Assembly (NCBI RefSeq): GCF_947494875.1
Contig: NZ_CANLWM010000009.1
Span: 124,001 to 188,000 of the forward strand
DNA: 64,000 nucleotides
Direction of reading: 5' to 3'
Source: an uncultured Williamsia sp.
GTDB lineage: Bacteria; Actinomycetota; Actinomycetes; Mycobacteriales; Mycobacteriaceae
The stretch's first letter is position 1. Each line of letters opens with the position of its first letter. The notes beneath the pieces are model-generated. The model did no database searches. It worked only from the letters and a program-made list of their open reading frames with translations, and was not told the DNA's origin. Of the stretch, positions 20,382-28,706 are shown piece by piece. The position numbers and the translations under genes are program-made.

Positions 20382-21356
20382 TCACGCGGGTGCCGTGCGT
20401 TCGACGGCGCGCAGGCGCACGGGCGCAGACCGTGGGTTGCGGTCCAGTTCGTCCTCGTCGGCTCGCTCGGCACCGCGGGTCACGGCGACGAACGTGGGCG
20501 CGGTGCCGGGCAGGTCGAACGGGAGTCCCGGCGGCGTCGACGACGTGGTGCGACGGGCGAACTCGCGCTTGACGATCCGGTCCTCGAGTGACTGGTAGCT
20601 CATGACCACGAGGCGACCTCCGACAGCGAGGGCGTCGAGAGCACGCGGGATCGCGGCCTGCAGCGAGTCGAGTTCGCCGTTGACCTCGATGCGCAGGGCC
20701 TGGAAGGTCCGCTTGGCCGGGTGTCCCCCGGTGCGTCGGGTCGCCGCGGGGATGACGCGGTACAGCAGTTCGACGAGTCGGGCGCTCGTGGTGAAGGGTT
20801 CGACGGCCCGCTCGCGCAGCACCGCCGACGCGATCTTCCCCGCGAACCTCTCCTCGCCGTACGTCGAGAGCACGCGCGCGAGATCGCCGTGCTCGTAGGT
20901 GTTCAGGACATCGGCAGCCGTCGGGCCGTGCGACGTGTCCATCCGCATGTCCAGCGGGGCGTCGACCGAGTAGGCGAACCCCCGGTCGGCCTGGTCGAGC
21001 TGCATCGACGAGACACCGAGGTCGTAGAGAGCGGCGTCGACCGCGTCGATCCCGGCGTCGGCGAGGACCTCGTCGACGGCGTCGTACCGGGCGTGGGCGA
21101 TGGTCAGACGGTCGGCGAAGGGGGCCAGACGGTCCCGTGCCCCGGCGATGGCGGCACTGTCGCGGTCGAGGGCGACCACGCGGACGGCCGGGAAGGCCTG
21201 CAGGACGAGTTCGCTGTGTCCGCCGGCGCCGAGCGTCCCGTCGACGAAGATCGCGTCGTGACCGTCCGGTGCGACGCGTGTGAGCGACGGCGTGACCAGA
21301 TCGAGCATCCGCTGCGCCATGACGGGGACATGGCCGTGGTCGCCGGTGATGGACAT
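20382..21356 (-). CDS. rsmH: 16S rRNA (cytosine-1402-N4)-methyltransferase RsmH
   Basis: A 324-residue SAM-dependent methyltransferase (MraW) acting on 16S rRNA in the ribosomal P site. Signatures: [12 protein letters not shown] (about 11-22), the SAM site [73 protein letters not shown] and [13 protein letters not shown]. The ATG at 21356 has GAAAGG upstream; longer readings run into mraZ in another frame. It is the second gene of the dcw cluster, 176 nt after mraZ. Confidence 0.97.
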   Translation of the reverse strand: MSITGDHGHVPVMAQRMLDLVTPSLTRVAPDGHDAIFVDGTLGAGGHSELVLQAFPAVRVVALDRDSAAIAGARDRLAPFADRLTIAHARYDAVDEVLADAGIDAVDAALYDLGVSSMQLDQADRGFAYSVDAPLDMRMDTSHGPTAADVLNTYEHGDLARVLSTYGEERFAGKIASAVLRERAVEPFTTSARLVELLYRVIPAATRRTGGHPAKRTFQALRIEVNGELDSLQAAIPRALDALAVGGRLVVMSYQSLEDRIVKREFARRTTSSTPPGLPFDLPGTAPTFVAVTRGAERADEDELDRNPRSAPVRLRAVERTAPA

Positions 21357-21532
21357 CCGCGACACCCTTTCGCGACGGCAGGCGGTCGTGACCCGCGCGG
21401 TGAGGCCGGGTCTCCGCCCGAGTCCGAACCTGGCGCTGGGGAAGTGCGTCAGGGTCGGGTCGGGCGAAGGCCTGGCCTCGCCGTGCGCGGTCGCGGTGCG
21501 TCCCGCCGTCGTCTCCGGTGGCGGGACCGTGG

Positions 21533-21964
21533 TCACAGGATCGATCCCAGTGCCGGGTTGTCGCCGCGCGAGTAGCTCTCCTCGTGCTGCGACTGGTAGT
21601 TCTCCCAGGCCTGGGAGTCCCAGACCTCGATGCTGTCGTAGTTGCCGATCACGGTGCATGCCTTCGACAGGCCCGCGTAGCGCCGATGCTCCACCGAGAG
21701 CGTGATGCGCCCCTGTCCGTCGGGGACCATCTCCTCGGTGCCCGACATGAGGGTGCGCTGGAACATCCGCGCCTTCTCGTCGACCTTGGACGCGGCGGCG
21801 GCACGCTCCGCGATCTCCGCGAACTTCTCCGGCGAGTAGATCGTGAGGCACCGGTCCTGACCGAGTGTCACCAACATCCCTCCCGCCAGCTGTTCGCGGA
21901 ACTTCGCGGGCAACGTGAGCCGCCCCTTGTCGTCCAACTTGTGCGCGTGGGTGCCGACGAACAC
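21533..21964 (-). CDS. mraZ: Transcriptional regulator MraZ
   Basis: A 143-residue protein with two AbrB-like (SpoVT/MraZ) halves. Half one reads [23 protein letters not shown] and half two [20 protein letters not shown], the DxxGR DNA-binding loops. MraZ binds direct TGGG repeats upstream of its own gene and represses the dcw cluster in E. coli. The GTG at 21964 is chosen because GGGAGG lies about 10 nt upstream and because the resulting length equals the M. tuberculosis protein. Suitable operator repeats lie 52 nt upstream. Confidence 0.96.
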   Translation of the reverse strand: MFVGTHAHKLDDKGRLTLPAKFREQLAGGMLVTLGQDRCLTIYSPEKFAEIAERAAAASKVDEKARMFQRTLMSGTEEMVPDGQGRITLSVEHRRYAGLSKACTVIGNYDSIEVWDSQAWENYQSQHEESYSRGDNPALGSIL

Positions 21965-22015
21965 GTCCGCCACACCTCCCGCCGGTGGAGGAAGGGGGTC
22001 CGGCACTCCCTGCCT

Positions 22016-22055
22016 CCGCGAGCCACATTACCCCACTTTGCCCCACTTGCCACCA
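22016..22055 (-). promoter_or_regulatory. MraZ operator: four 10-bp phased TGG repeats
   Basis: On the minus strand four consecutive decamers each begin with TGG: TGGTGGCAAG, TGGGGCAAAG, TGGGGTAATG and TGGCTCGCGG. The 10-bp phasing and TGGGG core match the MraZ recognition repeats known from E. coli and Mycoplasma (TGGGN with 5-nt spacers). A possible -10, TAATGT (22029-22024), is embedded in the array, so binding would overlap the promoter. The rest of the 365-nt gap (21965-22329) holds the mraZ ribosome binding site and a terminator palindrome. Confidence 0.75.
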
Positions 22056-22262
22056 TAAAGTTCCCCGGGGAGAGCAAGAGATGCGCAGAAACCATGCGTG
22101 AGCTGCAGTTTTTCAGGTGGGGAGATTTGCGGCCACGCAGTCGTCGTGGCGCGTCGTGCCGTGGCGAAATCGCAGGTCACGCATTGCCGCAACGTCACGG
22201 GAACCGGCCGGGGGCACAGAGTGGGTGGAAGTGGGGGCACGGGGAGGCGCCGGGAACGACGA

Positions 22263-22292
22263 AGGCCGCGCACCCAGCTGGGTGCGCGGCCT
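22263..22292 (-). terminator. 30-bp perfect palindrome, terminator of the DUF3040 gene
   Basis: AGGCCGCGCACCCAG is followed directly by its exact reverse complement, giving a 15-bp GC-rich stem with essentially no spare loop. It lies 38 nt downstream of the DUF3040 stop codon and isolates that gene from the mraZ promoter. There is no U tract, as usual in high-GC actinobacteria. Confidence 0.75.
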
Positions 22293-22329
22293 GTCGTGGA
22301 CCGACCGTCAGTGCGGTCGGATCACCATG

Positions 22330-22734
22330 TCACTCCTGTTCGAAACGGCGGTTGAACCGCTCCTCCATGCGCTCGCTGAACGACCGCGACGACCGGTTCC
22401 GACCGCGACGCGGCTGGCCGTCGCCGCCGCTGTCACCGGCGGGCGATGCCGGCGACGAACCCACGCCCCACAGCGCGAGCAGACCGGCACCGAACATCAC
22501 GAGGAATCCGATGAGGCTGAGGATCGGGAAGCCACCGACGGTCACGTCGACGACGACGCCACCGATCAGGAGGGCCAGACCGATCACGAAGACGACAGCC
22601 GCCTGCAACCGACGACGAGCCGCAGACCCGCCGAAGCGACGCCGACGAACGTTCGAGGCGAACTTCGGATCTTCGGCATAGAGCGCGTTCTCGATCTGTT
22701 CGAGCATCCGCTGCTCGTGCTCCGAGAGTGGCAC
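22330..22734 (-). CDS. DUF3040 domain membrane protein (Rv2169c type)
   Basis: A 134-residue protein beginning VPLSEHEQRMLEQIENALYA then EDPKFASNVRR, the DUF3040 signature. Two membrane helices follow (LQAAVVFVIGLALLIGGVVV and FPILSLIGFLVMFGAGLLAL) and a Gly/Arg-rich tail ends RFEQE. The GTG at 22734 is chosen because AGGAGG lies about 4 nt before it and because the family usually starts MPLSxHEQ. Function is unknown; in M. tuberculosis it also lies beside the dcw cluster. Confidence 0.9.
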   Translation of the reverse strand: MPLSEHEQRMLEQIENALYAEDPKFASNVRRRRFGGSAARRRLQAAVVFVIGLALLIGGVVVDVTVGGFPILSLIGFLVMFGAGLLALWGVGSSPASPAGDSGGDGQPRRGRNRSSRSFSERMEERFNRRFEQE

Positions 22735-22840
22735 CGCCCCTCCTAACAGCACTCGGTCCGGTGACCGGATTCGTTGCGAGTCGTCTGGCCCGTCTGACGT
22801 GTCCGAGCGGCTCGGGCCCGCGTCCCGGGCCAGTGAGCCA

Positions 22841-22869
22841 ATAGTACGAGGTGTTCGCCGATGCGACCA
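22841..22869 (-). promoter_or_regulatory. Candidate promoter for the DUF3040 gene
   Basis: On the minus strand TACTAT at 22846-22841 fits the actinobacterial -10, with TGGTCG about 17 nt upstream. Transcription would begin near 22834 and leave a leader of about 100 nt. Confidence 0.5.
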
Positions 22870-22899
22870 CCATTACCGACCGGACACCAGCCCACTGTG

Positions 22900-23352
22900 T
22901 CACGCCGTCCGCTTCTCGGGCGGCGACCACTGCTGAGGTGCGACATCGCCGCGCGCACAGGCGTCGACGAGAGCCTCCACGTCGGCGAGGAAGTCGACCA
23001 CGGCGACCCGGGTGCGGGAGACGGTCTCCGGCGGTACGTCGTGCACGACGCCGAGCTCGATGTCGGACCGGAGCCGGGACAGTCCGGCGAAGTGGGTGGC
23101 CCACCGGGTGAAGGCGGGAACGCTGCGCGGCAGTCGCGCCCAGGCGCTCGCCGAGCCCCGACGCCGGGACGTCGTCTCCCCGACGGCCAGGGCGGCGCCC
23201 GCGGCGCGCAACGCGGCCAGGTACAGGCCACGGACCTGTTCCGCGGCGTCGTCGACGTCACCGGCGTGCACGGCCATCGTGTCCGCCCGCGACAGCAGGT
23301 CGCGTGCTCGCAGGACGGCCCTCGGATCAGGTGTCGACCGTCGTGTCGTCAT
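22900..23352 (-). CDS. SAV_6107-type HEPN domain protein
   Basis: A 150-residue mostly helical protein. The block RAVLRARDLLSRADTMAVHAG then VRGLYLAALRAAGAAL matches the SAV_6107 HEPN family as I recall it. HEPN domains are often RNases or partners of nucleotidyltransferases in toxin systems. A spaced Arg/His pair (RADTMAVH, R-x6-H) is present, but I cannot say it is catalytic. The ATG at 23352 has a good AGGAGAGG ribosome binding site. It lies divergent from a GNAT gene across a LexA-type SOS box, with a 235-nt leader. No obvious antitoxin gene is adjacent. Confidence 0.75.
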   Translation of the reverse strand: MTTRRSTPDPRAVLRARDLLSRADTMAVHAGDVDDAAEQVRGLYLAALRAAGAALAVGETTSRRRGSASAWARLPRSVPAFTRWATHFAGLSRLRSDIELGVVHDVPPETVSRTRVAVVDFLADVEALVDACARGDVAPQQWSPPEKRTA

Positions 23353-23562
23353 CGTCGTCCCCTCTCCTGCGGCTCTGTCGTCTCGTGTCCGGTTCAACGT
23401 CGCGCGGGCGAGCATCCGTCCCGCGCCGCGTCGGCACTGTCGGTGATACCCGCCACCACCGACAACCGGCCCCGGGGCGGATCGGCCCGGCGGCAGACGC
23501 TTCCCTCGTCCACCACCGGGCCGACCGGAGGTCGCCGGGTGGGAAGTCACTCGTCGCGGAGG

Positions 23563-23623
23563 TTGAGCACTCGAACACCCGTTCGACCTATTCAATATAG
23601 GCCACCCCCCGCGCAGTGCTCAA
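23563..23623. promoter_or_regulatory. Symmetric divergent promoter region between the HEPN and GNAT genes
   Basis: A 9-bp inverted repeat, TTGAGCACT (23563-23571) and AGTGCTCAA (23615-23623), offers a -35-like TTGAGC on each strand. On the minus strand TTGAGC (23623-23618) is followed after 18 nt by a good -10, TATATT (23599-23594). On the plus strand the AT-rich CCTATTCAATATAG (from 23587) could supply the -10. The AT-rich centre is conspicuous in this GC-rich sequence. The remaining gap (23353-23562) holds the HEPN leader and nothing else recognisable. Confidence 0.6.
23571..23586. promoter_or_regulatory. Perfect LexA-type SOS box
   Basis: TCGAAC ACCC GTTCGA is a perfect match to the actinobacterial SOS box TCGAAC-N4-GTTCGA bound by LexA. 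It covers the start site of the minus-strand promoter and the spacer of the plus-strand one, so LexA could repress either the HEPN gene, the GNAT gene or both until DNA damage. Confidence 0.8.
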
Positions 23624-23640
23624 GAGGAGGCGCAGACCCC

Positions 23641-24225
23641 GTGCCGGTGCGACTCGTCGACCTGACCGTCGCTGACATCGACACGTGGTTGCCCGCCGCG
23701 CTGGACATCTACGTCGCCGCGATGGGCTATCCACGCGGCACGCAGGCGCACCGCGCGCCGCTCTGGTCCGACCACACGCGGCGTCCCGGCTGGCAGGCCG
23801 TCGGTGCGGTCGAGACCGACCCCGCCGGCGGCACCGATCGCCTCGTCGCCGTCGGGTACGGCTACCGCGGTGCGCCCGACCAGTGGTGGAACCAGCAGCT
23901 GTGCGCGGGCCTGCGGCTCGCCGGGTTCACCGCGCCCCAGATCACGGAGATCACCCGCGACTACTTCGAGCTCACCGAACTCCACGTCGACCCGGGCCAC
24001 CAGGGATCGGGGCTGGGCGAACGGGTCCTGGTGCGACTGCTCCGGGACCGGCTCGAGAGCAGCGTCCTGCTGTCGACGCCGGAGGTGCCGCGCGACGACA
24101 ACCGTGCCTGGCGGCTGTACCGACGCCTCGGCTTCGACGACCTGCTGCGTCATTTCAGTTTCACCGGCGACCCCCGGCCGTTCGCCGTCCTCGGTCGTCG
24201 CCTGCCGTTGCGCGGGGTCCGCTGA
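23641..24225 (+). CDS. GNAT family N-acetyltransferase (Rv2170 type)
   Basis: A 194-residue GNAT protein. The acetyl-CoA site is in LTELHVDPGHQGSGLGERVL (about residues 113-132, R/Q-x-x-G-x-G/A motif as HQGSGLG). The C-terminal DDNRAWRLYRRLGFDDL block is typical. The GTG at 23641 has AGAGGAGG 10 nt upstream. It matches the position of Rv2170 in M. tuberculosis (reported as a lysine acetyltransferase acting on isocitrate dehydrogenase); substrate identity here is not shown by the sequence. The SOS box upstream is unexpected for this family. Confidence 0.85.
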   Translation: MPVRLVDLTVADIDTWLPAALDIYVAAMGYPRGTQAHRAPLWSDHTRRPGWQAVGAVETDPAGGTDRLVAVGYGYRGAPDQWWNQQLCAGLRLAGFTAPQITEITRDYFELTELHVDPGHQGSGLGERVLVRLLRDRLESSVLLSTPEVPRDDNRAWRLYRRLGFDDLLRHFSFTGDPRPFAVLGRRLPLRGVR

Positions 24226-24271
24226 CCCGGCGTCGGGGTTCAGCCCGGTCGGGTGCGGGCACCATGGAGTG

Positions 24272-25918
24272 ATGCACACACCTCACGACGTGGTGGTGGT
24301 CGGCGCCGGACACAACGGTCTGGTCGCCGCCGCCCTGCTCGCGCGCTCCGGACTCGACGTCGCCGTCGTCGAGCGGGACACCGTCCCCGGCGGCGCGGTG
24401 TCCACCGTCGAGCGGTTCCCGGGCTACCGCGTGGACCGCGGCTCGAGCGCCCACATCATGATCCGGCACACCGGGCTCGTCGAACGGCTCGACCTGGCCC
24501 GGCACGGACTGCGCTACATCGACTGCGACCCGTGGGCGTTCGCGCCCGCGGTCGGCGACTCCCCCGCCATCGTCTTCCGTGTCGACGTCGACGCGACGTG
24601 TGCCTCCATCGAGGCGTCCTGCGGTGCCCGCGACGCGCAGGCCTACCGTGACTTCGTCGGCGTCTGGGGACCGCGATCGCAGGCCGTGATGCGGATGTTC
24701 GGGGCACGTCCTGCCCCGGCCTCCTTCGTGCGCGCGTTCTGGGGCATGCCCACCCGCGACGGCCGGTCGGGCCGGACCGCCGGACCCGAACTGGCACAGG
24801 AGTTCCTGCGATCGGGTGACGCACTGCTCGACAGCTGGTTCACCTCGGAGCGCCTCAAGGCGGCGCTGGCGTGGTTCGGCGCGCAGTCGGGTCCCCCGAT
24901 GAGCGAGCCGGGCACGGCACCCATGGTCGGCATCGCCGCACTCATGCACTCCGGCCCGCCCGGGCGCGCGGTCGGGGGCAGTGGTGCCCTCACCACCGCG
25001 CTCATCTCCTCGCTGGAATCCGACGGCGGCTCGGTGCATCTCGGTGACGCGGCCGTCGAGATCGCCCCCGACGGCGACCGCTGGCGTGTCCGGACGGCCT
25101 CCGGCGCCGAGCAAACCGCCACCCAGGTGATCGCCGCGTGCCACGTCCTCACCACGCTCGACATGCTCGCAGCGGGCGGTCACGACGGGGCCGCGGTCGA
25201 CCGGTGGCGGTCGCGGATCGACGTCGGACCCGGTGTCGGCAGCGCGATCCGCGTCGGCACGACGGCGCTGCCGCAGTACGCGAACCTGCCCGCCGGCCTG
25301 CCCGCGCACGGTGTGCACTCGGGTCTGGGACTGCTCGTCACCGATCGCGGGCACCTCGCCCGGGCGCACGGTGACGCCCGGGCGGGCGACCTGCCACGGC
25401 GGCCCGTCGTCCTGCCGATGGGCTTCTCCGCGATCGACCCGTCGCTGGCCCCACCGGACCGGCACATGCTGACGCTGTGGACGCAGTGGCACCCGTACCG
25501 GTTGTCGGGTGGACGGTCGTGGGAGTCGGTGCGCCAGGAGGCCACCGACGCCGTCGTCGCCGAGATGGATTCGTGGGCGCCCGGTTTCGCCGACAGCATC
25601 GAGCACGTGTACGCCCAGACCCCCGACCGCCTCGAGGACGAGCTCGGGCTGGTCGGCGGCAACGTGATGCACGTCGACATGTCCGCCGATCAGATGTTCG
25701 CCTTCCGACCGCATCCCGACCTCGGGGGTCACACCGTGCCGGGCGCCGACGGCCTGTTCCTCGCCGGCGCGTCCACCCACCCCGGTGGAGGCGTGTCGGG
25801 ACTGTCGGGCTCGATCGCGGCACAGGCGGTACTGGCGGCGCGGACCCGACCCGTCGACCGCGTGCGGTCGGTGATCGCGGGCGCACTGCCCGGCCTGCTC
25901 GGATCGGGACGACGGTGA
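24272..25918 (+). CDS. crtO: CrtO-type beta-carotene ketolase
   Basis: A 548-residue FAD-dependent oxidoreductase related to phytoene desaturases. The N-terminal dinucleotide site is VVVVGAGHNGLVAAALLARS (about 6-25). Blocks I recall from Rhodococcus CrtO are present: STVERFPGYRVDRGSSAH, WFGAQSGPPMSEPGTAPMVG, GGNVMHVDMSADQM and GASTHPGGGVSGLSGS. CrtO adds a keto group at C4 of the beta-ionone ring of carotenoids. The ATG has only a weak ribosome binding site. Its stop overlaps the start of the next carotenoid gene (GTGA), so the two are co-translated. It is not part of the corresponding M. tuberculosis locus. Confidence 0.9.
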   Translation: MHTPHDVVVVGAGHNGLVAAALLARSGLDVAVVERDTVPGGAVSTVERFPGYRVDRGSSAHIMIRHTGLVERLDLARHGLRYIDCDPWAFAPAVGDSPAIVFRVDVDATCASIEASCGARDAQAYRDFVGVWGPRSQAVMRMFGARPAPASFVRAFWGMPTRDGRSGRTAGPELAQEFLRSGDALLDSWFTSERLKAALAWFGAQSGPPMSEPGTAPMVGIAALMHSGPPGRAVGGSGALTTALISSLESDGGSVHLGDAAVEIAPDGDRWRVRTASGAEQTATQVIAACHVLTTLDMLAAGGHDGAAVDRWRSRIDVGPGVGSAIRVGTTALPQYANLPAGLPAHGVHSGLGLLVTDRGHLARAHGDARAGDLPRRPVVLPMGFSAIDPSLAPPDRHMLTLWTQWHPYRLSGGRSWESVRQEATDAVVAEMDSWAPGFADSIEHVYAQTPDRLEDELGLVGGNVMHVDMSADQMFAFRPHPDLGGHTVPGADGLFLAGASTHPGGGVSGLSGSIAAQAVLAARTRPVDRVRSVIAGALPGLLGSGRR

Positions 25919-26772
25919 CGGCCGCCGCGACGAGGTCGACGGCGACCTCCGCCCCGCACGCCCTGGCGCCCCTCGCCCTCGCGGCGGTCGGGGTGTCGAT
26001 CGCCGCGCAGATCGCCTACCCCCTGGCCGGTCCCGGCGTGCGCGACACGGTGACGATCGTCGTCCTCGCGTCCGCGGTGGTCGCCATGGCGGCCGACGCG
26101 CTCGTCGCACTCGGCGTCGCCCGCGGGCTGGTCGTGGTGGTCGGTGTGCCCGTGCTCGCCTACGCGGCGGAGTGGTCGGGGACGCACACCGGCTTCCCGT
26201 TCGGCACCTACGCCTACGCCGACGACCGGCTCCACCCGCACATCGCCGGGGTGCCGGTCTGGATCAGCGCGGCGTGGCTGATCGGCGTCTGGGCGGTGTG
26301 GCGCGTGGCCGGGATCGTCGTCGGTGACCGCGCCCTGCCCCGGGTCGCCCTCGCCACGGTCGGACTGATCGGGTGGGACCTCTACCTCGACCCGCAGATG
26401 GTGGCCGACGGGCTCTGGGCCTGGCGCAGCACCGACGCCGGACTGCCCGGCATGGAGCAGATCCCGCTGACCAACTTCGCCGGGTGGGCACTCGTCGGCG
26501 TCGTCGCGATGACGCTGATCGAGTTCTGCCGGCGTCCCGGCGCGCCCATGGACGCCGAGCCGAACAGTCGTGTCCCGCTCGTCGCCCTCGTCTGGGTGGT
26601 GTGGACGTGGATCGGGTCGGCGTTCGCGCAGGCCTTCCTGCTGCACGAGGGCGACCTGCGATCGGGACTGGGCTACGGCGTCGTCGTGATGGGTGTCCTG
26701 GCGGTGCCCGCGCTCGTCGTCGCGGCGCGTCCGCGACGACGGGTGGTGCGGGCTGGCACGATGTCCGCGTGA
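25915..26772 (+). CDS. Carotenoid biosynthesis membrane protein (CruF/DUF422 type hydratase)
   Basis: A 285-residue protein with about seven membrane helices. The family blocks AEWSGTHTGFPFGTYAY (about 84-100), WDLYLDPQMVADGLWAW and IPLTNFAGWAL are present. CruF-type proteins add water to the psi end group (1',2'-hydratase) of gamma-carotene, or act in C50 carotenoid synthesis. Beside CrtO and a glycosyltransferase, a 1'-hydroxylation step that provides the sugar acceptor is the natural reading. GTG start overlaps crtO by 4 nt; its stop overlaps lppM by 4 nt. Confidence 0.82.
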   Translation: MTAAATRSTATSAPHALAPLALAAVGVSIAAQIAYPLAGPGVRDTVTIVVLASAVVAMAADALVALGVARGLVVVVGVPVLAYAAEWSGTHTGFPFGTYAYADDRLHPHIAGVPVWISAAWLIGVWAVWRVAGIVVGDRALPRVALATVGLIGWDLYLDPQMVADGLWAWRSTDAGLPGMEQIPLTNFAGWALVGVVAMTLIEFCRRPGAPMDAEPNSRVPLVALVWVVWTWIGSAFAQAFLLHEGDLRSGLGYGVVVMGVLAVPALVVAARPRRRVVRAGTMSA

Positions 26773-27509
26773 CGTCCTCGCCGCTCCCGCGTCCGATCCG
26801 CCCCGCCCGCCCGCAGCGCGTCGCCCGCGCCGTCGTCGCGGTGCTCGTGCTGCTCGCGGCCTCGGCCTCCCTGACATCGTGCCTGCAGCGGTCGTCCTAC
26901 GTCGGTGACCGGCTGTGGGGTGACCTCATCGTGGCGCAGAAGTCGACCGGTGACGCCAACGGCGCCACCGGCTCCTCGAACGGTGTCCCCCGCATCGAGG
27001 TCCCGCAGTCGATGGCGGGCAACGTCGTCGCCGAGGACTACGACGCCGACGGGTTCCGCGGGACCCGGATCACCTACAGCGCACTGCCCGTTGGTGTGTT
27101 CAACCAGCTCGGCGACCTGCTGCTCGAGGCGTACCCGAACTCGTCGGTGAGCATGCAGCTGTCGACGAAGCGCAGCGGCGACGTCGTGCGGCTGCGGGCG
27201 TCGGCCGACCTCACACCCCTCACCGCGGGCCGCGACCTCATCGTCATGACGGTGCGGTTCGCGGGGTCGATCTCGGCGACCAACGGTCAGCAGACCGCGG
27301 ACGACACGGTTCGTTGGACGCCCCAGCCGGGGACCACCTCGGACCTGTCCGCCGAGGCCGACTACCCCGACCCGGGCACCGCGGCCTTCGACGACTGGAC
27401 CTGGCTGCTCGTCGGCATCACGATCGCGGTCGTCCTGATCGTCGGCGGCATCGCCTACCTCGCCCGGGACACGAGCCCCCGCCTGACCGCAACACCCCGC
27501 GACTCCTGA
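26769..27509 (+). CDS. lppM: LppM-family lipoprotein
   Basis: A 246-residue lipoprotein. After a basic head, a signal peptide ends in the lipobox LTSC (Cys about residue 37). The mature part has VGDRLWGDLIVAQKS, YSALPVGVFNQLGDLLLEAYPN and a C-terminal helix (WLLVGITIAVVLIVGGIAYL), so it is tethered at both ends. M. tuberculosis LppM (Rv2171) binds phosphatidylinositol mannosides and affects phagosome maturation. Here it is embedded between two carotenoid genes with a GTGA overlap, although mycobacterial synteny places it beside Rv2170. Confidence 0.9.
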   Translation: MTSSPLPRPIRPARPQRVARAVVAVLVLLAASASLTSCLQRSSYVGDRLWGDLIVAQKSTGDANGATGSSNGVPRIEVPQSMAGNVVAEDYDADGFRGTRITYSALPVGVFNQLGDLLLEAYPNSSVSMQLSTKRSGDVVRLRASADLTPLTAGRDLIVMTVRFAGSISATNGQQTADDTVRWTPQPGTTSDLSAEADYPDPGTAAFDDWTWLLVGITIAVVLIVGGIAYLARDTSPRLTATPRDS

Positions 27510-27514
27510 CCCCT

Positions 27515-28699
27515 GTGAGCGCATCCGCGCGCCCCGGCGGTCTGCCCGCGTGGGTCGCCGTCACCGTGCTGGCGCAGCTGTCGATCGCCGCGGTCAACCG
27601 ACTCACCGTCGGCGGCCTGTCCGCCCCGGCCGTGCCCCGTCCCGAGGTCGCCGACCCGGTCACCGCGTGCGTCCCCGCCCGTGACGAGGCCGACCACATC
27701 GCCGACGTGGTCGGCGACCTGCGCGCGCAGCGCGGTCTGTCCGCGCTCCGGATCGTCGTGCTCGACGACGGATCGGCCGACGGCACCGGCGATCTGGCCC
27801 GCGCGGCCGCCGACGGAGACCCTCGTGTGGAGGTGCTCGACGGCGGTGATGACCCGCCGCCGGGCTGGACCGGGAAGGCGTGGGCGATCGAACGGATGAC
27901 GCGAGGTCACCTCACCGATCCGCCGGCCGAGGGGTGGTTGTGCCTGGTGGACGCCGACGTGCGCCTGCGTCCCGACGCGATCGCCTCCGCCGTCGCGCTC
28001 CTGCAGGACGAAGACCGTCGCCGACCGGGTGGCCGCTCCGTCGGACTGCTCAGCCTGTGGCCACGTCAGGAGGTCGGGTCACCGGCCGAGACCCTGCTGC
28101 AGCCGCTGCCGTGCTGGTCGTGGTTCACCACGGTGCCGATCCGGCTCAGCGAGCGACGACCGTCGGCCGCGACCGCGCTGGCCAACGGCCAGTTCCTGCT
28201 GATGCCCACCCGTGTGCACCGGCTCGTCGGCGGCCACCGCAGCGTGGCCGGATCTCCGGCCGACGACCTCGCGCTCGCCCGGAGGGTGCGCGACGTCGGC
28301 CTGGCGGCGATCATCCGGCTCGGTCGCGACGAGGTCAGCTGTCGCATGTACACCGACGGCCGATCCCTGGCCGGTGGCTATCTGCGGTGGCTGGGCACGG
28401 AGTTCGGTCGGCCGGGGGCCCTGGCCGCGGTCGTCGCGACCGGCGTCGCACAGGCCGCCCCCACCGTCGCCGTGATCCGGCGCCCCCGCGACGCGAGGGC
28501 CTGGCTGCTGTACGCCGCGACCGTCGCCACACGTCTGCTCGCACGGTCCGCCGAGAGTCCACGCCTGACGGTTGCCGACGTCGGATCAGCAGTCGCTCAC
28601 GGGCCCGCGGTCACGGCCGCGGTCGGACTCGTGGTCGAGTCCGTCCGGCGCACCCGCAGCGGCACGCTGCGGTGGAAGGGGCGTCGTCTGGGTGGGTGA
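27515..28699 (+). CDS. GT2 glycosyltransferase, probably carotenoid-specific (CruG-like)
   Basis: A 394-residue membrane-associated family 2 glycosyltransferase. An N-terminal hydrophobic segment precedes the GT-A core: VTACVPARDEADHI, IVVLDDGSADGTGDLA (DDGS, sugar-nucleotide binding) and LCLVDADVRL (DxD). Next come PPPGWTGKAWA and the acceptor-side ADDLALARRVR. C-terminal hydrophobic stretches suggest membrane docking. The arrangement resembles CruG, which glycosylates carotenoids hydroxylated by CruF. It starts 5 nt after lppM and ends 7 nt from the convergent metF. Confidence 0.78.
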   Translation: MSASARPGGLPAWVAVTVLAQLSIAAVNRLTVGGLSAPAVPRPEVADPVTACVPARDEADHIADVVGDLRAQRGLSALRIVVLDDGSADGTGDLARAAADGDPRVEVLDGGDDPPPGWTGKAWAIERMTRGHLTDPPAEGWLCLVDADVRLRPDAIASAVALLQDEDRRRPGGRSVGLLSLWPRQEVGSPAETLLQPLPCWSWFTTVPIRLSERRPSAATALANGQFLLMPTRVHRLVGGHRSVAGSPADDLALARRVRDVGLAAIIRLGRDEVSCRMYTDGRSLAGGYLRWLGTEFGRPGALAAVVATGVAQAAPTVAVIRRPRDARAWLLYAATVATRLLARSAESPRLTVADVGSAVAHGPAVTAAVGLVVESVRRTRSGTLRWKGRRLGG

Positions 28700-28706
28700 G
28701 GCCCGC

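Noticed and set aside
22900-23595. N-terminally extended form of the HEPN protein
   Set aside because: The extra 81 residues cover the SOS box and promoter, and a strong ribosome binding site precedes the internal ATG at 23352.
24161-26110. 649-residue minus-strand open frame opposite crtO
   Set aside because: It is antisense to a clear CrtO-type gene, shows Arg/Gly-rich composition typical of shadow frames, and matches no family.
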